A stretch of 64,000 nucleotides of DNA from Sequoia sempervirens. Its lineage: Eukaryota; Streptophyta; Pinopsida; Cupressales; Cupressaceae. Numbering within the stretch: the stretch's first letter is position 1; the number at the start of each line of letters is the position of its first letter. The stretch lies in contig VDFB02344161.1 in the NCBI GenBank assembly GCA_007258455.2, forward strand, positions 124,001-188,000, written 5' to 3'. Made by a program: the position numbers and the translations under genes. Positions 22,917 through 34,295 of the stretch are shown piece by piece. The notes below the pieces were generated by a model. It was not told the origin of the DNA. It made no database searches and saw nothing but the letters and a program-made list of their open reading frames with translations.

Positions 22917-23208
22917 TATTAAAAATATGGACAGAGAGAGATTAGGAGCATATTTAACACGCAATAATATTATATTTTCACTCTTTTTCACACTCAATAC
23001 ATGGCTAATATATAGCCACTTACATAGCCAAACAACCTCCTATTTAATAGGGAGGTGTTATAACAAATATCCTAGAATACCATTCACGGGTATAATACAC
23101 TAACCACTAACTATTCGTGATATATTGTTATTTCAGCAATATATACAACTAACCATCAAACCTATAATTCTAACAAACAAGTGAACACTAACAATAGTTT
23201 TTCCAACG
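22917..23208 (-). repeat. 5' LTR of the gag-only element
   Basis: 292 bp. In the element's sense it starts CGTTGGAAAAAC (the other copy starts TGTTGGAAAAAC; a T-to-C change at 23208) and ends TTTTTAATA. It is followed directly by the primer-binding site. Confidence 0.9.
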
Positions 23209-23399
23209 CTATTTGTTAGCTGCGAGGAGAACTAAAGACAAAAGAAGAAGACATTTGAGCCAATTGGTCTTCCTGATTTAGGTATTGAATTGGCAGGCTC
23301 TTATTTTGGCCCAAGAATATGGGGCTTATCCATTGTAGAGAGTTCTAGCTAGTTGCATTTACAAGGCTTCTTTGTTTTTTGTAGTATCCTTCATGCCAA

Positions 23400-23728
23400 T
23401 CTTCACTTAAAAGCTATTGCTTGGAACTTGGAGAAGCAAAGAGGCTGCTGCAAATATTTGGTATCATGACAACTTGCCATTCTGTTTTAAGAGGAACCCA
23501 TGTAAGGAATCATTGGTAGATGCCTTGACTGTTGCCATTCAAGGTACCTAGTCCACAAGACTTGTGTAGGGCCTTTTTGGAGCAAGATGTGAAAAATATT
23601 AAGGTGATAGTAGAAGATCCAAAAATGATTTGTCACAAAAAAGAGCTGTAGTATATTGTTTGATTACTGGATGGATGGCAATAACCACACATTGATCCAC
23701 TTCCTGGTGGCTTTAGGTGGACAGTTTT
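23400..23728 (+). pseudogene. hAT transposase pseudogene, 5' part
   Basis: A degenerate frame that encodes ANIWYHDNLPFCFKRNP followed by KESLVDAL, the conserved region before the catalytic core of plant hAT (DUF659-type) transposases. Further on, in shifted frames, it gives LLDGW-like and HFLVALGG-like segments. Stops and frameshifts are present. It is interrupted at 23728 by the Copia element; after removal of that insertion and one TSD copy, the coding similarity continues at 29153. Confidence 0.72.
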
Positions 23729-24360
23729 TGTTGTGTTATGGAGACCAATCAGACTCGAATAAAATCTTCAACTTTATCTTATTAACTAATTTGCTGCATG
23801 TAACAAATATTTTGCTGCACTTGTATTTAAAATAACAGTTACAAACAATTATTAAATGCTGGAAATGATCAGTTACAATATTTAATTAAAGACAACTGCA
23901 AATAGTTGTCGTAACCGCCCAAAAGAAAACTGTTATTGGGTGCATGAGACAAAATCAATGGCCATGCTTCATTTGTAATTAATGGGACATGCGTGGGAAT
24001 ATATTCCAATACTTGGATTAGAGTTTTGAGGGCATCAGGTTGTGAAAAACATTAGCAGAAATTTACAATTATGTGGCTGGAAAAACGTAGGAAGTGCCAC
24101 GGGTACACGCAACAAAGGCTGTGTAAAAACAGTAGTGGGCTGCAGGTCACAGTGGTTGCTGCAAGCTTTGTAAAGGTTATTTATTGGAAGTTTAATATAT
24201 ATTGGACTCTCTTGTTGGTGGATGTAGCTCGGTTTTGGGTGAACCACGTTAAATCTTGGTGTTGTCTTATTGCTGCTATAATTTTCCATGTGTTCTATTT
24301 CTCTATTTTATTGATCAAATCTGCATTTAACTGATAGAAATCTACCTTCTAACCCTAACA
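23729..24360 (+). repeat. 5' LTR of the Copia element
   Basis: 632 bp, starting TGTTGTGTTATGGAGACC and ending CTTCTAACCCTAACA. It differs from the 3' LTR by scattered substitutions and one replaced segment near 24140-24160. Confidence 0.92.
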
Positions 24361-24362
24361 AG

Positions 24363-24374
24363 TCGTATCAAAGC
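24363..24374 (+). promoter_or_regulatory. degenerate primer-binding site
   Basis: TCGTATCAAAGC two bases after the 5' LTR, 10 of 12 matching the initiator tRNA-Met site TGGTATCAGAGC. Confidence 0.8.
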
Positions 24375-24445
24375 GGGTTGTGTTTAGTTATCCTCTGCAA
24401 AAAGGTCTCACAGTTGGGTGGGAGTCTCACGATTGAGTGGGAGTT

Positions 24446-25213
24446 ATGGTAGACGAGGGTAAGTTGAAGGTAGACAAATTTAATGGGCAAAACTATCAGT
24501 TATGGAAGATGCAAATGGAGGATTATCTCTATTAGAAGGATTTATGGCAGCCATTGGAAGGGAAAGCCAAGAAACCCTCGACTATGTTTGATGAGGATTG
24601 GGATATTCTAGATAGAAAGGCACTTGGAAATATTTGTTTATGCCTGGCACAATTGGTGGCATTTAATATTTCAATAGCAAAGACAGCGACAAACTTGATG
24701 TAGACTTTGGCGAAGTTATATGAAAAGCCTTCCGCTTTAAATAAGGTATTTCTTATGAAGCATTTATGTAATATGAAAATGGTAGAAGGTGGGTCAGTTG
24801 TTGATCATTTAAATGAGTTTAATACGGTTACCAGTCAATTGACTTCTGTAAATGTAAACTTTGATGAAGAAGTTAGGGTTCTTTTGATTCTGTGTTCTTT
24901 GCCTGAAAGTTGGAATAGCTTGGTAACGGCTATTGGTAATTTTGTTTTTGGTTCAAATATGCTGAAATTTGATGATGTTGGTGTGATTTTGAGTGAAGAA
25001 ATTCGTAAGAAAAGCTTAGGTGGAACATCCATATTGGGAAGTGTTTTGAATGTAGAAAGAAGAGGCAAAACAAAGGAGAGAGGAAAGAATTCTGGAAGTC
25101 GTGGGAAGTCATGAGGAAAATAAAAGGACAAGAAGTCCCAATTGAGAGAGAAGGAGAAGGATTGTTGGTATTGTGGTAAGCTGGGTCATTTAAAGAAAGA
25201 TTGCTGGTTTTGA
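24446..25213 (+). pseudogene. Copia gag
   Basis: Starts at ATG 24446 (MVDEGKLKVDKFNGQNYQLW). It has stops at about 24533 and 24701, then an open segment (24707-25114) with VVDHLNEFNTVTSQL and LLILCSLPESW typical of UBN2 gag. A CCHC zinc knuckle follows at about 25165-25210 (CWYCGKLGHLKKDCW, all four ligands kept). Nucleic-acid-binding structural protein of the retrotransposon particle. Confidence 0.85.
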
Positions 25214-25259
25214 AAAAATAAAGGAGACAAAAAAGAAGGAAATAAAGAGGCATATGTGG

Positions 25260-28200
25260 TAAGTAATAAATCTGATGAGGATGCTTTGATTCTTTCCCTT
25301 GATAATGTTGATGATTCTTGGTTGTTAGATTCAGGGGCTTCACTTCATCTATGCCCCATAGAAGTTATTTTCTTGATTATGTCCAAGGGGTTTTTGGGTT
25401 GGTTTATTTGAGAGATAATGAACCTTGTTAGATTGTTGGAAAAGGAAGAATCAAGATTAAGTTGTAGAATGAGAATCATTGGCTATTACAAGAGATAAGG
25501 CACATTCCAAAGTTAAGCAAAATTTTTATTTCAGCAGGGCAACTAGATGATGAAGGTTGTGTTGTTACATTTAGTGATAAAAATTGGAAGGTTACAAAAG
25601 GTGCCTTAGTGGTAGCAAAAGGTGTGAAAGTAGGCACCTTGTATCTTTGTATAAGTCATACTGTTCCTTCTACTTTAGTTTTTGCAGAGAAAAGTCAATG
25701 TTTAGGAATAGTTGTTGCAGTTCAGCAGGCAAAAATCAGATAGTTGTTGTGGGTTCAAAAACAACACTATGGCATAATAGACTTGGGCATTTGAGTGCAA
25801 AATGTACGAAAATACTTCATTCAAAGAATGTTTTACTAGGTCTAAAATGTGTTAATATGGATTTCTATGAAAGTTGTGTGTATGGCAAACAAAAGAGAGT
25901 TAGTTTTCTCAAGGATGGGAAGCAAAAAAAAGATGAGAAATGGAGTTTGTGCATACGGGTGTATGGGGACCAACTCAGGTATCTTCTCTCGGTGGCTCTT
26001 GGTATTATGTTACTTTTATTGATGATGCAACTAGGAAAGTATGGATTTATTTCCTTAGGCAAAAATCTGATATATTTGAAACTTTTAAAATATGGAGAAT
26101 CTTGGTTGAGAATGAGACAGGTAAAAAGTTGAAATGTCTTAGATCTGATAATGGTGGTGAGTATTGCAGCAAAGAGTTTGAAGATTATTGTTCCTCTAAT
26201 GGTATTCGTAGGCAGAAAACGGTTCCAAGGACTCCATATGAAAATGGAGTGGCTGAGCGTATGAATAGAACAATAATGGAGCATGCAAGGACTATGAGAT
26301 TGCATGCTAGACTGCCTTAAAACATGTGAGAAAAGGCTGTTAATATTGCTGTTTATTTAATTAATAGAGGTCTTTCTAATCCATTGGGTTGTGGTATTCC
26401 AAAAGAAACATGGACAGGCAAGAAGGTGAGTTATTCTTTTCTCAAAACCTTTGGTTGTGAAACATTTGCACATGTAAAATTTGAAAATAGAACCAAACTG
26501 CAAACTAAGTCAAAGAAATGTATATTTGTTGGATATGGCATTGATGAATTTGGTTATAGGCTTTGGGATTTTGAAAATTAGAAAATTGTGAAAAGCAGGG
26601 ATATCATATTCAATGAGAAAGTGTTGTACAAAGATCAGTTGCAGCAATATGAGAAGAGACAAAATGATTATGTAGTGCTGGATGATACTCTGAACAACAA
26701 TGTTCTAGTGGTTGTTCATGCTCCGCAACAACAACAACAACAACAACAACAACAAATACCACAAACTCTAGTGAATGTTAGATGATCTTCAAGGATAAGT
26801 AGACCTCCGAAAAGATTTTCTCTCTCTTTGTATTCTAATTTATTGACTGATGCTGGTGAACCAAAATGATATGATGAAACTATGTGTGTGGATACCAAGG
26901 TTCAGTGGGAGCATGGAATGGAAGAAGAACTGGACTCTTTGTTGAAAAATCAGACTTGGGAATTATGCAAACTGTTTGCAGGTAAAAAGGCTCTACCAAA
27001 TAAATGGGTTTATAGGTTGAAAGAGGAAGATGGAGGTAAGAAAAGATTTAAAGCCATGTTAGTTGTAAAGGGATTTGCACAGAAAAAGGGCATTGGTTTT
27101 GATGAAATCTTTTTTCCGGTTGTTAAAATGATTTCTATTCGTACTGTTTTAAGTATTGTGGTTGTTGAAGATTTGCATTTAGAACAGCTTGATGTTAAAA
27201 CAACCTTTCTCTATGGTGATTTGGAAGAAGAAATATATATGAAATAGCCACAAGTATTTGAGGTCAAAGGTAAGGGGAAACTAGTGTGCATATTGAAGAA
27301 AAGTTTATATGACTTGAAGGAAGCACTTCGGCAATGGTATATTAAATTTGATAGCTTTATGGCTGACCATTGTGTTTACTTTAAGATGTTAGATGATGAT
27401 AGCTACATTATTTTATGTTTATATGTTGATGATATGCTTGTAGCGGGGTTTAACATGTATCACATAAGGGAGTTAAAACAACAGTTAGCAAATTTTTTGG
27501 TATGAAGGATTTGGGGGCAGCAAAACAAATCCTTGGTATGAAGATTATTAGAGATAGGAAAAACAAAAAAAATATTTTTATCTCAAGTTGATTATATTGA
27601 TAAGGTGTTGCAGAGATTTCACATGGTGAATGCAAAAGCTGTTAGCACACCTTTGACTAGTCATTTTAAATTGACTAAGGATATGTGTTCAAAGACACAA
27701 GAGGAGGAACACAAAATGTCCAAGCTACCATATGCTTCAACTGTAGGCAGTTTAATGTATGCCATGGTATGCACGAGACTGGATATTGCACATGTCGTAA
27801 GAGTTGTTAGCAGGTATATGAGTAATCCTAGAGTTGAGCATTGGAATGCAGTAAAATGGATTTTCAGGTATTTGAGAGGTACATCTAATAAATGTTTATG
27901 TTTTGGGGGCTCTAATATTGATTTGAAAGGCTATGTTGAATCAAATTTGGCAGGGGATATAGATACTAGGCGGAGTACCATAGGATATGTATTTACAGTT
28001 GGTGGGACAGCAGTGAATTGAATTTCTCGGTTGCAAAAGGTGGTTGCTTTATTCACCACAGAGGCAGAGTATGGAGCTGCAACAGAGGCAAGCAAGGAGA
28101 TGATATGGCTGCAACTTTTCATGGAAGAGTTGGGCAAAGAGCAGGCTGAAAGTTACTTGTTTATGAACAGTTAGAGTGCTATACATCTTTCAAAAAATTT

Positions 28201-28385
28201 TGCCTTGCACTCGAAAACCAAACACATACAACTGAGATATCATTTTATTTGGTCGGTGTTGGAGGATGGACAGGTAAGGCTAGAAAAGATTAATACGGAT
28301 GACAATCTAGCAGATATGTTTATGAAGGCGATGACAAGGGAGAAGCTGAGCTCCTCTTCAGCTTCGGTTGGCTTTCAAGGTTGAA
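25260..28385 (+). pseudogene. Copia pol (protease, integrase, RT, RNase H)
   Basis: Protease: WLLDSGASLHLCP near 25320 (active-site DSGA). Integrase: the GAG-pre H-H motif (LWHNRLGHLS, 25770), then the core in a shifted frame; the first catalytic position reads HTGVWGP where the family has HTD, while the LRSDNGGEY aspartate and NGVAERMNRT glutamate remain. RT: NKWVYRLK, LEQLDVKTTFLYGDL and the catalytic YVDDM at about 27422. RNase H: GSLMYAMVCTRLDIAH, TTEAEY and HIQLRYHFI. Stops at about 26318, 26578, 27245 and 28018, plus frameshifts. A (CAA)n tract encodes polyglutamine at 26726-26755, between integrase and RT. Confidence 0.9.
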
Positions 28386-28517
28386 TTTAACTAAAATAGA
28401 ACAATAGGGTCCAAAGTGCTTATTTCCAGTGGGAGTTGCAGGGGCAATTGTGTTACAATCAGTCTTTAAGTGGGAGATGGTATGAAGTGGAGTTTGATCT
28501 GTCTCTAAGTCGGAGAT

Positions 28518-29152
28518 TGTTGTGTTATGGAGACCAATCAGACTTGGATAAAGTTTTCAACTTTATCTTATTAACTAATTTGCTGCACATAATAAATATT
28601 TTGCTGCACTTTTATTTAAAATAACAGTTACAAACAATTATTAAATGCTGGAAATGATTAGTTACAATATTTAATTAAAGATAACTGCAAGGAGTTATTG
28701 TAATTGCCTTAAAGAAAACGTGTTATTGGGTGCATGAGACAAAACCAATCGCCACGCTTCATTTGTAATTAATGGAACATGCGTGGGAACATATTCCAAT
28801 ACTCGGATCAGAGTTTTGAGGGCAGCAGGTCGACAAAAAGGTTAGCAAAAATTTACAGTTCTGTGGCTAGAAAAACATAGGAAGTGCTGCTGGTACAGGC
28901 AACAAAGACTGTGTAAAAACAGCAGTGGGAAAACATGGAGAAAAATGTTGCTGCAAGCTTTGTAAAAGTTATTTATTGGAAGTTTAATATGTATTGGACC
29001 CTCTTGTTGGTGGATGTAGCTCGGTTTTGGGTGAACCATGTTAAATCTTGGTGTTGTCTTATTGCTGCTATAATTTTCTGTGTGTTCTATTTCTCTGTTT
29101 TATTGATCAAATTTGCATTTAACTAATAAAAATCTACCTTCTAACCCTAACA
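28518..29152 (+). repeat. 3' LTR of the Copia element
   Basis: 635 bp, same ends as the 5' LTR. It is preceded by a polypurine-like AAGTCGGAGA (28508-28517). Confidence 0.92.
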
Positions 29153-30806
29153 GTTTTTGTTCTTGAAGACAGTGATGCTTCCTGTGAAGTGGAAATATTT
29201 GAGATTTTATGCAATATGTTTTAGGATGTCATCATGGTATTGGGTGTTGAGAATCTTGTCCAAGTTGTGGCTGCCAATGTAGTAGCATATGTAGCAACAA
29301 CTAGACTTTTTGAGGAGAGGCACCTTACTTGTGTGAAAAACTTGGATAGGTGAAAACCATTGTTAAGGAAGCAAGAAACATCACCAAATGGACCTACAAC
29401 CACTTTGGGGGCGCAACTTGATGAGAGTATACACCAAAATAAAGGAGCTCGTGTGATTTAAAGTTACACTATTCTCCACCAACTTCATCACATTGCAAAG
29501 CATTGTCTCTCACTAATGTCCATCTCTTATGTAGATGTTTGTGAGCACTAGGTGATTGGAGTCACCATATTCAAAGAAGGCTAAAGGGGAAAGGGTCTTG
29601 AAGATAATTTTTGATGATTTGTTCTCCAAGAACACAAGCAAGATCCTCCATGTAACTTTAAATTTATTGTTTATAAACTTACAAAGTAATCAACTCCATT
29701 GCTTTGTAGGTTTGTAAAACTTATAAATTCTTAGTTCTTAGATTTGTCCTTTTCTTTTTAGTTGTTGTCGTTCAAGTTTTTATTGACTTAATTTTAAAAA
29801 TATAGAATTTTTTGTTTTAACTGTCAAAAAGTTTGGTTAGGGTTCTATGCTTGGTGGATGGGGAAAAAATCCAATGGGTTTTATGTATGATGCTGTGGAC
29901 AAAGCCAAGGAGGCTATCTAACCTTACTATGGGGAAATTAAAAGAAAATATGAGCTCATTTGGTAAATAAATGGTTGGAGGTGAAAGAAGAAGCTCCATC
30001 AGCACATACATGCAACAACGAACAACCTTTTACTTGAGTCTCAAGTTTTTCTTCTTCAATTCCTTAAAGGTTGACGATGAGGTTATGGATGGCCTCAACA
30101 TGGTCTAGAGAGGATCACACTCGACAAAACTCTTAGAGACAATTCTTGATGAGTTGTAGATTTACAAGTGTGTGGGGGAGGTTGTTTTCTTCACCTTTGT
30201 GTATTTAAAGGAGAATGATCCACTAACTAGGCAAAAGAATTGATGCCTTCAAAAGTTCAATTGTAGTCTTCTAGACAATAGACTTGTTTGTTTAATAAAT
30301 CAATTCTTGTTTACTTCCAAAGTCATAAATATAATAATATTCTTTGTAGATTTGTGGTGGGAAGATTATAGTGCAAAATTACCAAATCTTCAAAGCCTAG
30401 CCATTCATATTTTGTTTCAAGCCTACAATGCTTTTGTGTTTAAACACAATTGGAACATGTTTGAGGCTATTCACATGAATGAATGTGACAGGTTGAGCTT
30501 AAAGCAACTCAATGACTTCGTTTTTGAAGTACAACGATTGTCATCGTCTTAGAAAGATGGAAGGGGAGGACACTCATGATGTGATAGAATTGAATGACAT
30601 TGATTTTATATAGATTGGATTTCGAGGATATGGAGACACTATTTACTAAGGAGGAGATCATTTATTTTGAGAGGAAAGCTACAAAATCAGAAGCAGATGC
30701 AAAAGCAAAAGCAGAAGCATTAGGAGGAATTGCATTGGACAATGATATGCTTGAGGATGATATAGTTTTTGAGAAGGAATCTTCGCCATCTAGTTCAAGT
30801 GTGTGA
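29153..30806 (+). pseudogene. hAT transposase pseudogene, 3' part
   Basis: Continues the hAT similarity: DSDASCEVEIFEILCNMF, then GVENLVQVV (DUF659 core), KNPMGFMYDAVDKAKEAI near 29860, and WWEDYSAKLPNLQSLAIHIL at about 30350 with RLSLKQLNDFVFEVQRL. The last two are the hAT C-terminal dimerisation domain. The tail to 30806 is acidic, as in the family. Many stops and frameshifts; the PCAAHC segment is missing. No terminal inverted repeats were identified. Confidence 0.78.
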
Positions 30807-32665
30807 AAAAAATGAGTAGCTTTGGTAGGAAAAACTTGTAAAATGTTTTTAATGGATTTGCAATTTCTATTTGATAATCAATTGTTGTATCATATACGAC
30901 ACTAGAATATGCATTGTCCTCCTTTTGGGTCTAAAATTAATAGAAAAAATACCTATGAGTTCTCTAATTCACTGTTCAATTGTTATTTAAGTTTAGTTTT
31001 ACTTTTTATGAACTTAAATATTTTTTAATACTTTCTAAAGTCCCAAGTTCAATTCAAAATTATGGCCTATTGAGTTTTTGCTAACTCTAAGTTTTAAAAC
31101 TATACCCTAACTGTTCTTGTTTGATATATTTATGACAGAGAATGAAGAGATAAATGGCAGGATGAAGAAGAACGCCTTTATGTACCTTAAAATTGAGGAA
31201 GAGAGGCTGGAAGGCAAGACCAGTGGGAGAACCTTTTTAGTTAAAAGAAACTTGCAAGAAGTTTTATGGGGTGCGTTACGGCATTAAGGCCATGGCTTGA
31301 ATGCGAAGTTGGATCAATTATTTTAGCTAAATCCTACTGTAGATTTTTGGAAAATTTAGTTCACTTCAGTACGTTAGAGGAATCAACATTTGACTGGTGG
31401 CAAATGGTTAAGGCTGAGATGGAGGGGGATTACAATAGTGGTAGTTGTGTAAACATAACCATGTGGGGAAGGGCTTGTATTTGTTTATACCCAAGAATAT
31501 AATTTCTTGGACCTACAGTTTGTTATGGTTTGAGGTTTGAGGTTCTCGTTTGCGATCTCTCAATGTGCTACCATAAAGAGGGTCATTATTCATGCTTCAG
31601 ATTATGATTCATTGCAGTGCATCATCCAATTAGTGTTTGTTGCTCAGTCCCTTCTCCTTGAGTGTATCTTCATGCTCACTTTGTAAACCATAGGCCTAGA
31701 TGTTTGGGTGATTTAGCCTCATTTTGCAAGAGATAACTATACATAACACTTTATTGTTTAGATGGGATTGCCTTGTTGGGCCACACTGGACGTTGATATT
31801 GTTGGTATCACAAGACTGGTTTGCTCCTTTATTATATTGACATCTCTGTTCGATGATTTTCTCCAATCAATTTTTCCTTGGGGGCTTCTACTCATTTTCT
31901 TCCTTGTAAGATGACTATCAATAGAGTTGACATACTGAATATTTGTTCACACTACATTCTGATCACTTTGACTTGGTTTGTCTTGTCCAAGACCTACTGC
32001 AGACACGAGTCTCCTTTCATGATTCCCTGCTTGATCATCAACCTGATATTTCTTTGAGACATCCTTCCCTTGCAGGGCTATTTACAATTCTACTGTGTCT
32101 TATAGCTTGGTGTTTAACAACCATAGGTTTATCCTTTCTTGGTGTTTAACCTTTCTCTTGTCCTTTGAGTTTGGTTACTTTACATAAGACAAATTCGTTT
32201 TACTCTATTACTTGTCTTTTATAACTTATTATGCTTTCTTTTCGAGTCCCATTATCCTATTTTGGTTATTGTGGGCTTCAATGTAATTTCTCGTTTTCTT
32301 TCTAATTGAGATGATTTGTAGTTCTGGTTTGCTCCATTGAATGACTTTATGTGCTGCACTTATTGAGCTTGTTGACATTTTCCTAAGAAATTATTCATGT
32401 TGTGAGAGATTTAATCATCTGCCTTTTGCTCTTAGCATAGCTTAGCTTAGATGGCAGTAAAAGAGGAATTTGGTAATTTGAGAAGAACAGTTTGTTAAAT
32501 TGTAGAAAGAGAAATTTTCTGTTGCTTATCTAGTTGTTTACTCTGGTGCGCAAATTTTTCTGTTGCTTATCTATTTTTTTTTTCTGATGCATTTGTCAGT
32601 GCTATAGTATTATTACATAATAGTTCTGGATATTGATATTCGTTTTTGTTGTTTCTTGCTCACAG
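30807..32665. other. intron tail, no gene recognised
   Basis: Contains a weak ORF at 31266-31502 (78 codons, no domain) and T-rich sequence approaching the acceptor of exon 2. Nothing else seen. Confidence 0.4.
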
Positions 32666-32767
32666 GCATCGAGTCAAGCAGGAGAAAACATGTGTTACAA
32701 CCTTGCTGAGTGGTTAAAGGATAAACTACCAGAGTTTTTTGCTTTGAAGCACATCATTGCAGTCATG
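32666..32767 (+). CDS. RWDD4-like protein, exon 2
   Basis: 34 codons, bounded by CACAG|GCATCG and ATG|GTGTGT, phase 0 at both ends, so it joins exon 1 and exon 3 in frame. It encodes QAGENMCYNLAEWLKDKLP, the final helices of the RWD domain, colinear with the corresponding segment of RWDD4 without a gap. No separate exon is needed between exon 1 and this one. The donor GTGTGT is not the strong GTAAGT consensus. Confidence 0.8.
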
Positions 32768-33798
32768 GTGTGTTCATTTTGTGTACACATATAATGAAAA
32801 CTTAACTTATAAATATATGTTGCAAATGGGTCATTTCATAAAATTTTTAGTCAGTCATTTGTAGCCTGGAAGTTAAGTTCAAGTGGAGTTGATCTGATTG
32901 CTATGTCTCTCAGTTCAAATTCTAGTTACCCTCCTTGCTTCTGATTCCTTGACCCTAGTTTGTTGTGCATTGCTTCATCAGAACTACATTTTGAAGTTCA
33001 CTCCTTAGGCTTCGTTTGTGGTTTGGTCTCCAATGTTTTGTTCAAACTATTGTTATTGTCTGTTTGTTTTTCTCATTTTTACCTTGTGATTTGTTTTCTA
33101 TGTCAGATGATATCACCTGTCAATTTGCAGGTATGCTTTCTCTGGCTTGTGACTAGATTTCTCTTTTCATTCATTTTTCTTCTTAATAAGGGATAGTCTC
33201 ATTGCAATGTGTTCTCTTTACAATCTTGGATTTACATTGGGGATGTTAGAAATTGTCTTTGCATAATGCAAGCTTCACAGGTAATGTTTTTCTTAGCAAT
33301 GGAAACTATTATGTAGTATCCAGATACTAGTTTCTGAAGTACATGCTACACACAAGCTAGCCATAGGTCCTGTTTCTATAGAACCTTTGGACAAAGCCTC
33401 ATTCCAAATCTAGTTGCAATGTCCATGAGAAATAACAAAACCTTTTAGATGATCATCCTCCTAGAGGGAATATACTTCATTGAAAGAAGATGTGGCTTGC
33501 CTCAATATGTAGAGCTGTGAATCTTTCTTAAACCCACCTAAATACACAATCTGTTGTTCAATTTGGTAGTTTAGTCACATGATACCATCATAACGCGTCT
33601 CATTTAAGCTTCCTTTCTTGTCTGTCCATGATGGGTCTACTTGTTTTCTTTAGAAATTGAATTTTGTTATCCTATGCTTCTTAAGCTTCTGATTTAATTG
33701 GTTGAAAAAATTGCTAATCTTTTTTTCTCCTATGTATACGTTAATCTTCATGTTAGTGAAGCATGTTTGTGTCTAAACAATGATGTGGATGATGGCAG

Positions 33799-34020
33799 GA
33801 TCATGACAAGGACATGGATGCAGCAGATCAACTGAATGCCAAGAATTTAGCATCAACGAAGAAGGAGGCAAAAGAGAAGATGACAAAATCTCAGAAAAGA
33901 CGATATTTTGATCGATATGGTGCTAGTGATAAACCACGAGGCTGGGATTGGGTTTCTATCATATCACACGTAACAAATTTTGCCTCATTTCTCCTGATAA
34001 GACCAGTAGAGTTATATTAG
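33799..34020 (+). CDS. RWDD4-like protein, exon 3 (basic C-terminus)
   Basis: Starts after GATGGCAG at 33799 in phase 0 and runs to TAG at 34018-34020 (73 codons). It encodes KMTKSQKRRYFDRYG then PRGWDWVSIISH, the conserved C-terminal signature of RWDD4-type proteins (lysine-rich segment followed by a WxW motif). The three exons give 194 residues, against about 188 in animals. The last 16 residues after ISH do not match the family, and CAC|GTAACA at 33970 could be a splice donor to a further exon that I could not place. An AATATAA-like signal lies near 34078. Confidence 0.8.
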   Translation, partial: DHDKDMDAADQLNAKNLASTKKEAKEKMTKSQKRRYFDRYGASDKPRGWDWVSIISHVTNFASFLLIRPVELY

Positions 34021-34295
34021 TGAGCTGAGTATTACCTGCTTTGTTGTATAATCTGCAAGTTTAATTGTATTTATGCAATATAAGCTGTTAACCAAGACAA
34101 AACAGTAGTATAAGGGCCTGGTACTGGTCAAATATGGAGTTTGTCCTCAAATGACTTTCCTTGTTGCGGTAGAAAGACAGATTGTTAACCTGTAGCATGG
34201 ATAGCACATTTAGTTTCTGGAGTATGTCTGTTAATTCTTAATACTAATTTAAATTTCTGTCCACCATGTTGGCTTTTTCTATATGTTTTTCCTTC

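Larger units (their letters stand above)
20443..23208 (-). mobile_element. gag-only LTR retrotransposon (TR-GAG-like), complete
   Basis: A 2,766-bp element on the minus strand with 292-bp LTRs (22917-23208 and 20443-20734, roughly 96% identical by eye). It has a perfect CTATT target-site duplication (20438-20442 and 23209-23213), a primer-binding site and a polypurine tract. Its only ORF is a Copia-type gag. No protease, integrase or RT motif lies between the LTRs. This matches the published class of terminal-repeat retrotransposons with a GAG domain (TR-GAG), which would be mobilised by an autonomous Copia. It sits in intron 1 of the RWDD4-like gene, antisense to it. Confidence 0.9.
23729..29152 (+). 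mobile_element. Ty1/Copia LTR retrotransposon, full-length but inactive
   Basis: A 5,424-bp element with LTRs at 23729-24360 and 28518-29152 and a perfect GTTTT target-site duplication (23724-23728 and 29153-29157). The internal order gag, protease, integrase, RT, RNase H is the Copia order. Several in-frame stops and frameshifts break the polyprotein. It is inserted in a hAT transposase pseudogene, in intron 1 of the RWDD4-like gene, in the gene's sense. Confidence 0.93.
13802..32665 (+). other. 18.9 kb first intron of the RWDD4-like gene
   Basis: Inferred intron between GT at 13802 and AG at 32664-32665. It holds at least three transposable elements (gag-only LTR element, hAT pseudogene, Copia element), microsatellites and duplicated blocks. 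Very long, repeat-filled first introns are typical of conifers. The in-frame phase and colinearity of the flanking exons support a single intron, but transcript evidence is absent here. Confidence 0.65.

Noticed and set aside
26716..26898. Minus-strand ORF with a polycysteine run
   Set aside because: It is antisense to the (CAA)n polyglutamine tract of the Copia pol.
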